Source: Azolla caroliniana | Taxonomy: Eukaryota > Polypodiophyta | DNA: 64,000 nucleotides | Assembly (NCBI GenBank): GCA_043228905.1 | Contig: JBHGNT010000096.1 | Coordinates: 1 to 64,000 of the forward strand | Direction of reading: 5' to 3' | Shown: piece after piece, positions 1 through 12,740 of the stretch | How positions within the stretch are numbered: the stretch's first letter is position 1 | Layout of the letters: the number at the start of each line of letters is the position of its first letter | The notes under the pieces: generated by a model | What the model was told of the DNA's origin: nothing | The model's input: the letters and a program-made list of their open reading frames with translations, nothing else | Database searches by the model: none | Translations under genes and position numbers: made by a program

Positions 1-3000
1 AAACATGCGAATCGAAGCTAACAACGCTAGCTATGATATGGAATTAAAAAATCAAGATTTTGAAACTTCGGTCGAGAGACATGACGAAATTACAAAATTT
101 GAGTAGTGAGTTTAGAGGAGCCCTTGAGTAAATGAAAATGTTCATACCTGGCTTGTGTGATATCGGATATTTGTGTTCAAACATGCGAATCGAAGCTAAC
201 AACGCTAGCTATGATATGGAATTAAAAAATCAAGATTTTTGAAACTTAGGTTGAGAGAAATGACGAAATTACCAAATTTGAATAGTGAGTTGAGAGGAGC
301 CCTTGAGTAAATGAAAATGTTCATACCTGGCTAGTGTAATATCGGATTTTTGTGTTCAAACATGCGAATCGAAGCTAATAACGCTAGCTATAATATGGAA
401 TTAAAAAATGAAAATTTTGAAACTTAGGTCGAGAGACATGACGTAATTACCAAATTTGAGAAGTGAGTGGAGAAGAGCCCTGGAGTGAATTAAAATGTTC
501 AGACCTGGCTCGTGTGATATCGGATTTTTGTGTTCAAACATGCGAATCGAAGCTAACAACGGTAGCTATGATATGGAATTAAAAAATCAAGATTTTGAAA
601 CTCAGGTCGAGAGACATGACGAAATTACTAAATTTGAGGAGTGAGTTGAGAAGAGCCCTGGAGTGAATTAAAATGTTCATACCTGGCTCGTGTGATATCG
701 GATTTTTGTGTTCAAACATGCGAATCGAAGCTAACAATGCTAGCTCTGATATGGAATTAAAAAATCAAGATTTTGAAACTCAGGTCGAGAGACATCACGA
801 AATTAGCAAACATGAGGAGGGAGTTGAGAGGAGCCCTTGAGTAAATGAAAATGTTCATACCTGGCTCGTGTGATATCGAATTTTTCTGTTCAAACATGCG
901 AATCGAAGCTAACAACGCTAGCTATGATATGGAGTTAAAAAATCAAGATTTTGAAACTCCGGTCGAGAGACATGACGAAATTACAAAATTTGAGTAGTGA
1001 GTTTAGAGGAGCCCTTGAGTAAATGAAAATGTTCATACCTGGCTCGTGTGATATCGGATGTTTGTGTTCAAACATGCGAATCGAAGCTAACAATGCTAGC
1101 TATGATATGGAATTAAAAAATCAAGATTTTGAAACTCAGGTCGAGAGACATGAAGAAATTACCAAATTTGAATAGTCAGTTGAGAGGAGCCCTTGAGTAA
1201 ATGAAAATGTTCATACCTAGCTCGTGTAATATCGGATTTTTGTGTTCAAACATACGTATCGAAGCTAATAACGCTAGCTATGATATGGAGTAAAAAAATC
1301 AAGATTTTGAAACTCAGGTCGAGAGACATGACAAAATTAGCAAGCATGAGGAGGGAGTTGAGAGGAGCCCTTGAGTAAATTAAAATGTACATACCTGGCT
1401 CGTGTGATATCGGATTTTTGTGTTCAAACATGCGAATCGAAGCTAACAACGCTAGCTATGATATGGAATTAAAAAATCAAGATTTTGAAACTCATGTCGA
1501 GAGACATAAAGAAATTACCAAATTTGAGGAGTGAGTTTAGAGGAGCCCTTGAGTAAATGAAAATGTTCATACCTGGCTCGTGTAATATCAGATTTTTGTG
1601 TTCAAACATGCGAATCGAAGCTAACAACGCTAGCTATGATATGGAGTTAAAAAATCAAGATTTTGAAACTCAGGTCGAGAGACATGACGAAATTAGCAAA
1701 CATGAGGAGGGAGTTGAGAGGAGCCCTTGAGTAAATTAAAATGTTCATACCTGGCTCGTGTGATATCGGATTTTTGTGTTCAAACATGCGAATCGAAGCT
1801 AACAACGCTAGCTATGATATGGAATTAAAAAATCAAGATTTTTGAAACTTAGGTTGAGAGAAATGACGAAATTACCAAATTTGAATAGTGAGTTGAGAGG
1901 AGCCCTTGAGTAAATGAAAATGTTCATACCTGGCTAGTGTAATATCGGATTTTTGTGTTCAAACATGCGAATCGAAGCTAAGAACGCTAGCTATGATATG
2001 GAATTAAAAAATGAAGATTTTGAAACTCAGGTCGAGAGACATGACGAAATTACCAAATTTGAGGAGTGAGTGGAGAAGAGCCCTGGAGTGAATTAAAATG
2101 TTCAGACCTGGCTCGTGTGATATCGGATTTTTGTGTTCAAACATGCGAATCGAAGCTAACAACGCTAGCTATGATATGGAATTAAAAAATCAAGATTTTT
2201 GAATCTCAGGTCGAGAGAAATAACGAAATTACCAAATTTGAGAAGTGAGTTGAGAGGAGCCCTTGAGTAAATTAAAATGTTCATACCTGGCTCGTCTGAT
2301 ATCGGAGTTTTGTGTTCAAACATGCGAATCGAAGCTAACAACGCTAGCTATGATATGGAGTTAAAAAATCAAGATTTTGAAACTCCGGTCGAGAGACATG
2401 ACGAAATTACAAAATTTGAGTAGTGAGTTTAGAGGAGCCCTTGAGTAAATGAAAATGTTCATACCTGGCTCGTGTGATATCGGATGTTTGTGTTCAAACA
2501 TGCGAATCGAAGCTAACAATGCTAGCTATGATATGGAATTAAAAAATCAAGATTTTGAAACTCAGGTCGAGAGACATGAAGAAATTACCAAATTTGAATA
2601 GTCAGTTGAGAGGATCCCTTGAGTAAATGAAAATGTTCATACCTAGCTCGTGTAATATCGGATTTTTGTGTTCAAACATACGTATCGAAGGTAATAACGC
2701 TAGCTATGATATGGAGTAAAAAAATCAAGATTTTGAAACTCAGGTCGAGAGACATGACGAAATTAGCAAGCATGAGGAGGGAGTTGAGAGGAGCCCTTGA
2801 GTAAATTAAAATGTTCATACCTGGCTTGTGTGATATCGGATTTTTGTGTTCAAACATGCGAATCGAAGCTAACAACGCTAGCTACGATATGGAATTAAAA
2901 AATCAAGGTTTTGAAACGCAGGTCGAGAGACATAAAGAAATTACCAAATTTGAGGAGTGAGTTTAGAGGAGCCCTTGAGTAAATGAAAATGTTCATACCT

Positions 3001-5566
3001 GGCTCGTGTAATATCAGATTTTTGTGTTCAAACATGCGAATCGAAGCTAACAACGCTAGCTATGATATGGAGTTAAAAAATCAAGATTTTGAAACTCAGG
3101 TCGAGAGACATGACGAAATTAGCAAACATGAGGAGGGAGTTGAGAGGAGCCCTTGAGTAAATTAAAATGTTCATACCTGGCTCGTGTGATATCGGATTTT
3201 TGTGTTCAAACATGCGAATCGAAGCTAACAACGCTAGCTATGATATGGAATTAAAAAATCAAGATTTTTGAAACTTAGGTTGAGAGAAATGACGAAATTA
3301 CCAAATTTGAATAGTGAGTTGAGAGGAGCCCTTGAGTAAATGAAAATGTTCATACCTGGCTAGTGTAATATCGGATTTTTGTGTTCAAACATGCGAATCG
3401 AAGCTAAGAACGCTAGCTATGATATGGAATTAAAAAATGAAGATTTTGAAACTCAGGTCGAGAGACATGACGAAATTACCAAATTTGAGGAGTGAGTGGA
3501 GAAGAGCCCTGGAGTGAATTAAAATGTTCAGACCTGGCTCGTGTGATATCGGATTTTTGTGTTCAAACATGCGAATCGAAGCTAACAACGCTAGCTATGA
3601 TATGGAATTAAAAAATCAAGATATTGAAACTCCCGTCGAGAGACATGACGAAATTACAAAATTTGAGTAGTGAGTTTAGAGGAGCCCTTGAGTAAATGAA
3701 AATGTTCATACCTGGCTCGTGTGATATCGGATGTTTGTGTTCAAACATGCGAATCGAAGCTAACAATGCTAGCTATGATATGGAGTTAAAAAATCAAGAT
3801 TTTGAAACTCAGGTCGAGAGACATGAAGAAATTACCAAATTTGAGAAGTGAGTTGAGAGGAGCCCTTGAGTAAATGAAAATGTTCATATCTAGCTCGTGT
3901 AATATCGGATTTTTGTGTTCAAACATACGTAGCGAAGCTAATAACGCTAGCTATGATATGGAGTAAAAAAATCAAGATTTTGAAACTCAGGTCTAGAGAC
4001 ATGACGAAATTAGCAAATTTGAGGAGTGAGTTTAAAGGAGCCCTTGAGTAATTGAAAATGTTCATACCTGGCTCGTGTAATATCAGATTTTTGTGTTCAA
4101 ACATGTGAATCGAAGCTAACAACGGTAGCTATGATATGGAGTTAAAAAATCAAGATTTTGAAACTCAGGTCGAGAGACATGACAAAATTAGCAAACATGA
4201 GGAGGGAGTTGAGAGGAGCCCTTGAGTAAATAAAAATGTTCATACCTGGCTCGTGTGATATCGGATTTTTGTGTTCAAACATGCGAATCGAAGCTAACAA
4301 CGGTAGCTATGATATGGAATTAAAAAATGAAGATTTTGAAACTCAGGTCGAGAGACATGACGAAATTACCAAATTTGAGGAGTGAGTTGAGAGGAGCCCT
4401 TGAGTAAATGAAAATGTTCATACCTGGCTCGTGTGATATCGGATGTTTGTGTTCAAACATGCGAATCGAAGCTAACAACGGTAGCTATGATATGGAATTA
4501 AAAATCAAGATTTTGAAACTCAGGTCGAGAGACATGACGAAATTACCAAATTTGAGAAGTGAGTTGAGAGGAGCCCTTGAGTAAATGAAAATGTTCATAC
4601 CTAGCTCGTGTAATATCGGATTTTTGTGTTCAAACATACGTATCGAAGCTAATAACGCTAGCTATGATATGGAGTAAAAAAATCAAGATTTTGAAACTCA
4701 GGTCTAGAGACATGACGAAATTAGCAAACTTGAGGAGGGAGTTGAGAGGAGCCCTTGAGTAAATAAAAATGTTCATACCTAGATCGTGTGATATCGGATT
4801 TTTGTGTTCAAACTTGCGAATCGAAGCTAACAACGGTAGCTACGATATGGAATTAAAAAATCAAGGTTTTGAAACGCAGGTCGAGAGACATAAAGAAATT
4901 ACCAAATTTGAGGAGTGAGTTTAGAGGAGCCCTTGACTAATTGAAAATGTTCATACCTGGCTCGTGTAATATCAGATTTTTGTGTTCAAACATGCGAATC
5001 GAAGCTAACAACGCTAGCTATGATATGGAGTTAAAAAATCAAGATTTTGAAACTCAGGTCGAGAGACATGACAAAATTAGCAAACATGAGGAGGGAGTTA
5101 AGAGGAGCCCTTGAGTAAATTAAAATGTTCATACCTGGCTTGTGTGATATCGGATTTTTGTGTTCAAACATGCGAATCGAAGCTAACAACGCTAGCTATG
5201 ATATGGAATTAAAAAATCAAGATTTTTGAAACTTAGGTTGAGAGAAATGACGAAATTACCAAATTTGAATAGTGAGTTGAGAGGAGCCCTTGAGTAAATG
5301 AAAATGTTCATACCTGGCTAGTGTAATATCGGATTTTTGTGTTCAAACATGCGAATCGAAGCTAACAACGCTAGCTATGATATGGAATTAAAAAATGAAG
5401 AATTTGAAACTCAGGTCGAGAGACATGACGAAATTACCAAATTTGAGAAGTGAGTTGAGAGGAGCCCTTGAGTAAATGAAAATGTTCATACCTGGCTCGT
5501 GTAATATCGGATTTTTGTGTTCAAACATGCGAATCGAAGCTAACAACGCTAGCTATGATATGGAGT
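1..5566. repeat. Large satellite duplication, copy 1 (6,234-bp offset)
   Basis: This segment matches 6,235-11,800 almost base for base, including rare variants such as GAAACTTCGGTC at the start. A difference I located is G5267 versus C11501. The match ends at 5,567, where this copy has GAGTAAAAAAATC and the other GAGTTAAAAAATC. The offset is 35 monomers plus 4 bp. The duplication probably begins left of the window. Confidence 0.9.
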
Positions 5567-6234
5567 AAAAAAATCAAGATTTTGAAACTCAGGTCGAGAG
5601 ACATGACAAAATTACTAAATTTGAGGAGTGAGTTGAGAAGAGCCCTGGAGTGAATTAAAATGTTCATACCTGGCTCGTGTGATATCGGATTTTTGTGTTC
5701 AAACATGCGAATCGAAGCTAACAATGCTAGCTCTGATATGGAATTAAAAAATCAAGATTTTGAAACTCAGGTCGAGAGACATGACGAAATTAGCAAACAT
5801 GAGGAGGGAGTTGAGAGGAGCCCTTGAGTAAATGAAAATGTTCATACCTAGCTCGTGTGATATCGGATTTTTGTGTTCAAACATGCGAATCGAAGCTAAC
5901 AACGCTAGCTATGATATGGAGTTAAAAAATGAAGATTTTGAAACTCAGGTCGAGAGACATGAAGAAATTACCAAATTTGAGGAGTGAGTTGAGAGGAGCC
6001 CTTGAGTAAATGAAAATGTTCATACCTAGCTCGTGTAATATCGGATTTTTGTGTTCAAACATACGTATCGAAGCTAATAACGCTAGCTATTATATGGAAT
6101 TAAAAAATCAAGATTTTGAAACTCAGGTCGAGAGAAATAACGAAATTACCAAATTTGAGAAGTGAGTTGAGAGGAGCCCTTGAGTAAATTAAAATGTTCA
6201 TACCTGGCTCGTCTGATATCGGAGTTTTGTGTTC

Positions 6235-9200
6235 AAACATGCGAATCGAAGCTAACAACGCTAGCTATGATATGGAATTAAAAAATCAAGATTTTGAAAC
6301 TTCGGTCGAGAGACATGACGAAATTACAAAATTTGAGTAGTGAGTTTAGAGGAGCCCTTGAGTAAATGAAAATGTTCATACCTGGCTTGTGTGATATCGG
6401 ATATTTGTGTTCAAACATGCGAATCGAAGCTAACAACGCTAGCTATGATATGGAATTAAAAAATCAAGATTTTTGAAACTTAGGTTGAGAGAAATGACGA
6501 AATTACCAAATTTGAATAGTGAGTTGAGAGGAGCCCTTGAGTAAATGAAAATGTTCATACCTGGCTAGTGTAATATCGGATTTTTGTGTTCAAACATGCG
6601 AATCGAAGCTAATAACGCTAGCTATAATATGGAATTAAAAAATGAAAATTTTGAAACTTAGGTCGAGAGACATGACGTAATTACCAAATTTGAGAAGTGA
6701 GTGGAGAAGAGCCCTGGAGTGAATTAAAATGTTCAGACCTGGCTCGTGTGATATCGGATTTTTGTGTTCAAACATGCGAATCGAAGCTAACAACGGTAGC
6801 TATGATATGGAATTAAAAAATCAAGATTTTGAAACTCAGGTCGAGAGACATGACGAAATTACTAAATTTGAGGAGTGAGTTGAGAAGAGCCCTGGAGTGA
6901 ATTAAAATGTTCATACCTGGCTCGTGTGATATCGGATTTTTGTGTTCAAACATGCGAATCGAAGCTAACAATGCTAGCTCTGATATGGAATTAAAAAATC
7001 AAGATTTTGAAACTCAGGTCGAGAGACATCACGAAATTAGCAAACATGAGGAGGGAGTTGAGAGGAGCCCTTGAGTAAATGAAAATGTTCATACCTGGCT
7101 CGTGTGATATCGAATTTTTCTGTTCAAACATGCGAATCGAAGCTAACAACGCTAGCTATGATATGGAGTTAAAAAATCAAGATTTTGAAACTCCGGTCGA
7201 GAGACATGACGAAATTACAAAATTTGAGTAGTGAGTTTAGAGGAGCCCTTGAGTAAATGAAAATGTTCATACCTGGCTCGTGTGATATCGGATGTTTGTG
7301 TTCAAACATGCGAATCGAAGCTAACAATGCTAGCTATGATATGGAATTAAAAAATCAAGATTTTGAAACTCAGGTCGAGAGACATGAAGAAATTACCAAA
7401 TTTGAATAGTCAGTTGAGAGGAGCCCTTGAGTAAATGAAAATGTTCATACCTAGCTCGTGTAATATCGGATTTTTGTGTTCAAACATACGTATCGAAGCT
7501 AATAACGCTAGCTATGATATGGAGTAAAAAAATCAAGATTTTGAAACTCAGGTCGAGAGACATGACAAAATTAGCAAGCATGAGGAGGGAGTTGAGAGGA
7601 GCCCTTGAGTAAATTAAAATGTACATACCTGGCTCGTGTGATATCGGATTTTTGTGTTCAAACATGCGAATCGAAGCTAACAACGCTAGCTATGATATGG
7701 AATTAAAAAATCAAGATTTTGAAACTCATGTCGAGAGACATAAAGAAATTACCAAATTTGAGGAGTGAGTTTAGAGGAGCCCTTGAGTAAATGAAAATGT
7801 TCATACCTGGCTCGTGTAATATCAGATTTTTGTGTTCAAACATGCGAATCGAAGCTAACAACGCTAGCTATGATATGGAGTTAAAAAATCAAGATTTTGA
7901 AACTCAGGTCGAGAGACATGACGAAATTAGCAAACATGAGGAGGGAGTTGAGAGGAGCCCTTGAGTAAATTAAAATGTTCATACCTGGCTCGTGTGATAT
8001 CGGATTTTTGTGTTCAAACATGCGAATCGAAGCTAACAACGCTAGCTATGATATGGAATTAAAAAATCAAGATTTTTGAAACTTAGGTTGAGAGAAATGA
8101 CGAAATTACCAAATTTGAATAGTGAGTTGAGAGGAGCCCTTGAGTAAATGAAAATGTTCATACCTGGCTAGTGTAATATCGGATTTTTGTGTTCAAACAT
8201 GCGAATCGAAGCTAAGAACGCTAGCTATGATATGGAATTAAAAAATGAAGATTTTGAAACTCAGGTCGAGAGACATGACGAAATTACCAAATTTGAGGAG
8301 TGAGTGGAGAAGAGCCCTGGAGTGAATTAAAATGTTCAGACCTGGCTCGTGTGATATCGGATTTTTGTGTTCAAACATGCGAATCGAAGCTAACAACGCT
8401 AGCTATGATATGGAATTAAAAAATCAAGATTTTTGAATCTCAGGTCGAGAGAAATAACGAAATTACCAAATTTGAGAAGTGAGTTGAGAGGAGCCCTTGA
8501 GTAAATTAAAATGTTCATACCTGGCTCGTCTGATATCGGAGTTTTGTGTTCAAACATGCGAATCGAAGCTAACAACGCTAGCTATGATATGGAGTTAAAA
8601 AATCAAGATTTTGAAACTCCGGTCGAGAGACATGACGAAATTACAAAATTTGAGTAGTGAGTTTAGAGGAGCCCTTGAGTAAATGAAAATGTTCATACCT
8701 GGCTCGTGTGATATCGGATGTTTGTGTTCAAACATGCGAATCGAAGCTAACAATGCTAGCTATGATATGGAATTAAAAAATCAAGATTTTGAAACTCAGG
8801 TCGAGAGACATGAAGAAATTACCAAATTTGAATAGTCAGTTGAGAGGATCCCTTGAGTAAATGAAAATGTTCATACCTAGCTCGTGTAATATCGGATTTT
8901 TGTGTTCAAACATACGTATCGAAGGTAATAACGCTAGCTATGATATGGAGTAAAAAAATCAAGATTTTGAAACTCAGGTCGAGAGACATGACGAAATTAG
9001 CAAGCATGAGGAGGGAGTTGAGAGGAGCCCTTGAGTAAATTAAAATGTTCATACCTGGCTTGTGTGATATCGGATTTTTGTGTTCAAACATGCGAATCGA
9101 AGCTAACAACGCTAGCTACGATATGGAATTAAAAAATCAAGGTTTTGAAACGCAGGTCGAGAGACATAAAGAAATTACCAAATTTGAGGAGTGAGTTTAG

Positions 9201-11800
9201 AGGAGCCCTTGAGTAAATGAAAATGTTCATACCTGGCTCGTGTAATATCAGATTTTTGTGTTCAAACATGCGAATCGAAGCTAACAACGCTAGCTATGAT
9301 ATGGAGTTAAAAAATCAAGATTTTGAAACTCAGGTCGAGAGACATGACGAAATTAGCAAACATGAGGAGGGAGTTGAGAGGAGCCCTTGAGTAAATTAAA
9401 ATGTTCATACCTGGCTCGTGTGATATCGGATTTTTGTGTTCAAACATGCGAATCGAAGCTAACAACGCTAGCTATGATATGGAATTAAAAAATCAAGATT
9501 TTTGAAACTTAGGTTGAGAGAAATGACGAAATTACCAAATTTGAATAGTGAGTTGAGAGGAGCCCTTGAGTAAATGAAAATGTTCATACCTGGCTAGTGT
9601 AATATCGGATTTTTGTGTTCAAACATGCGAATCGAAGCTAAGAACGCTAGCTATGATATGGAATTAAAAAATGAAGATTTTGAAACTCAGGTCGAGAGAC
9701 ATGACGAAATTACCAAATTTGAGGAGTGAGTGGAGAAGAGCCCTGGAGTGAATTAAAATGTTCAGACCTGGCTCGTGTGATATCGGATTTTTGTGTTCAA
9801 ACATGCGAATCGAAGCTAACAACGCTAGCTATGATATGGAATTAAAAAATCAAGATATTGAAACTCCCGTCGAGAGACATGACGAAATTACAAAATTTGA
9901 GTAGTGAGTTTAGAGGAGCCCTTGAGTAAATGAAAATGTTCATACCTGGCTCGTGTGATATCGGATGTTTGTGTTCAAACATGCGAATCGAAGCTAACAA
10001 TGCTAGCTATGATATGGAGTTAAAAAATCAAGATTTTGAAACTCAGGTCGAGAGACATGAAGAAATTACCAAATTTGAGAAGTGAGTTGAGAGGAGCCCT
10101 TGAGTAAATGAAAATGTTCATATCTAGCTCGTGTAATATCGGATTTTTGTGTTCAAACATACGTAGCGAAGCTAATAACGCTAGCTATGATATGGAGTAA
10201 AAAAATCAAGATTTTGAAACTCAGGTCTAGAGACATGACGAAATTAGCAAATTTGAGGAGTGAGTTTAAAGGAGCCCTTGAGTAATTGAAAATGTTCATA
10301 CCTGGCTCGTGTAATATCAGATTTTTGTGTTCAAACATGTGAATCGAAGCTAACAACGGTAGCTATGATATGGAGTTAAAAAATCAAGATTTTGAAACTC
10401 AGGTCGAGAGACATGACAAAATTAGCAAACATGAGGAGGGAGTTGAGAGGAGCCCTTGAGTAAATAAAAATGTTCATACCTGGCTCGTGTGATATCGGAT
10501 TTTTGTGTTCAAACATGCGAATCGAAGCTAACAACGGTAGCTATGATATGGAATTAAAAAATGAAGATTTTGAAACTCAGGTCGAGAGACATGACGAAAT
10601 TACCAAATTTGAGGAGTGAGTTGAGAGGAGCCCTTGAGTAAATGAAAATGTTCATACCTGGCTCGTGTGATATCGGATGTTTGTGTTCAAACATGCGAAT
10701 CGAAGCTAACAACGGTAGCTATGATATGGAATTAAAAATCAAGATTTTGAAACTCAGGTCGAGAGACATGACGAAATTACCAAATTTGAGAAGTGAGTTG
10801 AGAGGAGCCCTTGAGTAAATGAAAATGTTCATACCTAGCTCGTGTAATATCGGATTTTTGTGTTCAAACATACGTATCGAAGCTAATAACGCTAGCTATG
10901 ATATGGAGTAAAAAAATCAAGATTTTGAAACTCAGGTCTAGAGACATGACGAAATTAGCAAACTTGAGGAGGGAGTTGAGAGGAGCCCTTGAGTAAATAA
11001 AAATGTTCATACCTAGATCGTGTGATATCGGATTTTTGTGTTCAAACTTGCGAATCGAAGCTAACAACGGTAGCTACGATATGGAATTAAAAAATCAAGG
11101 TTTTGAAACGCAGGTCGAGAGACATAAAGAAATTACCAAATTTGAGGAGTGAGTTTAGAGGAGCCCTTGACTAATTGAAAATGTTCATACCTGGCTCGTG
11201 TAATATCAGATTTTTGTGTTCAAACATGCGAATCGAAGCTAACAACGCTAGCTATGATATGGAGTTAAAAAATCAAGATTTTGAAACTCAGGTCGAGAGA
11301 CATGACAAAATTAGCAAACATGAGGAGGGAGTTAAGAGGAGCCCTTGAGTAAATTAAAATGTTCATACCTGGCTTGTGTGATATCGGATTTTTGTGTTCA
11401 AACATGCGAATCGAAGCTAACAACGCTAGCTATGATATGGAATTAAAAAATCAAGATTTTTGAAACTTAGGTTGAGAGAAATGACGAAATTACCAAATTT
11501 CAATAGTGAGTTGAGAGGAGCCCTTGAGTAAATGAAAATGTTCATACCTGGCTAGTGTAATATCGGATTTTTGTGTTCAAACATGCGAATCGAAGCTAAC
11601 AACGCTAGCTATGATATGGAATTAAAAAATGAAGAATTTGAAACTCAGGTCGAGAGACATGACGAAATTACCAAATTTGAGAAGTGAGTTGAGAGGAGCC
11701 CTTGAGTAAATGAAAATGTTCATACCTGGCTCGTGTAATATCGGATTTTTGTGTTCAAACATGCGAATCGAAGCTAACAACGCTAGCTATGATATGGAGT
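6235..11800. repeat. Large satellite duplication, copy 2 (6,234-bp offset)
   Basis: Second copy of the segment at 1-5,566, in the same orientation and nearly identical. The scale and identity point to recent unequal exchange or segmental amplification within the array rather than slow monomer drift. Confidence 0.9.
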
Positions 11801-12740
11801 TAAAAAATCAAGATTTTGAAACTCAGGTCGAGAGACATGACAAAATTAGCAAACATGAGGAGGGAGTTAAGAGGAGCCCTTGAGTAAATTAAAATGTTCA
11901 TACCTGGCTTGTGTGATATCGGATTTTTGTGTTCAAACATGCGAATCGAAGCTAACAACGCTAGCTATGATATGGAATTAAAAAATCAAGATTTTTGAAA
12001 CTTAGGTTGAGAGAAATGACGAAATTACCAAATTTGAATAGTGAGTTGAGAGGAGCCCTTGAGTAAATGAAAATGTTCATACCTGGCTAGTGTAATATCG
12101 GATTTTTGTGTTCAAACATGCGAATCGAAGCTAACAACGCTAGCTATGATATGGAATTAAAAAATGAAGAATTTGAAACTCAGGTCGAGAGACATGACGA
12201 AATTACCAAATTTGAGAAGTGAGTTGAGAGGAGCCCTTGAGTAAATGAAAATGTTCATACCTGGCTCGTGTAATATCGGATTTTTGTGTTCAAACATGCG
12301 AATCGAAGCTAACAACGCTAGCTATGATATGGAGTTAAAAAATCAAGATTTTGAAACTCAGGTCGAGAGACATGACAAAATTAGCAAACATGAGGAGGGA
12401 GTTAAGAGGAGCCCTTGAGTAAATTAAAATGTTCATACCTGGCTTGTGTGATATCGGATTTTTGTGTTCAAACATGCGAATCGAAGCTAACAACGCTAGC
12501 TATGATATGGAATTAAAAAATCAAGATTTTTGAAACTTAGGTTGAGAGAAATGACGAAATTACCAAATTTGAATAGTGAGTTGAGAGGAGCCCTTGAGTA
12601 AATGAAAATGTTCATACCTGGCTAGTGTAATATCGGATTTTTGTGTTCAAACATGCGAATCGAAGCTAACAACGCTAGCTATGATATGGAATTAAAAAAT
12701 GAAGAATTTGAAACTCAGGTCGAGAGACATGACGAAATTA
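11222..12740. repeat. 535-bp trimer higher-order repeat, three copies
   Basis: Three distinguishable monomers repeat as a block. The first carries GTTAAGAGGAGC and GGCTTGTGTG, the second GATTTTTGAAACTTAGGTTG, the third GAAGAATTTGAAACTC. GTTAAGAGGA occurs at 11,331, 11,866 and 12,401, exactly 535 bp apart. The earlier copy of this region near 5.0-5.5 kb has only one such trimer, so the expansion came after the 6.2-kb duplication, or two copies were lost from the other segment. Confidence 0.88.
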
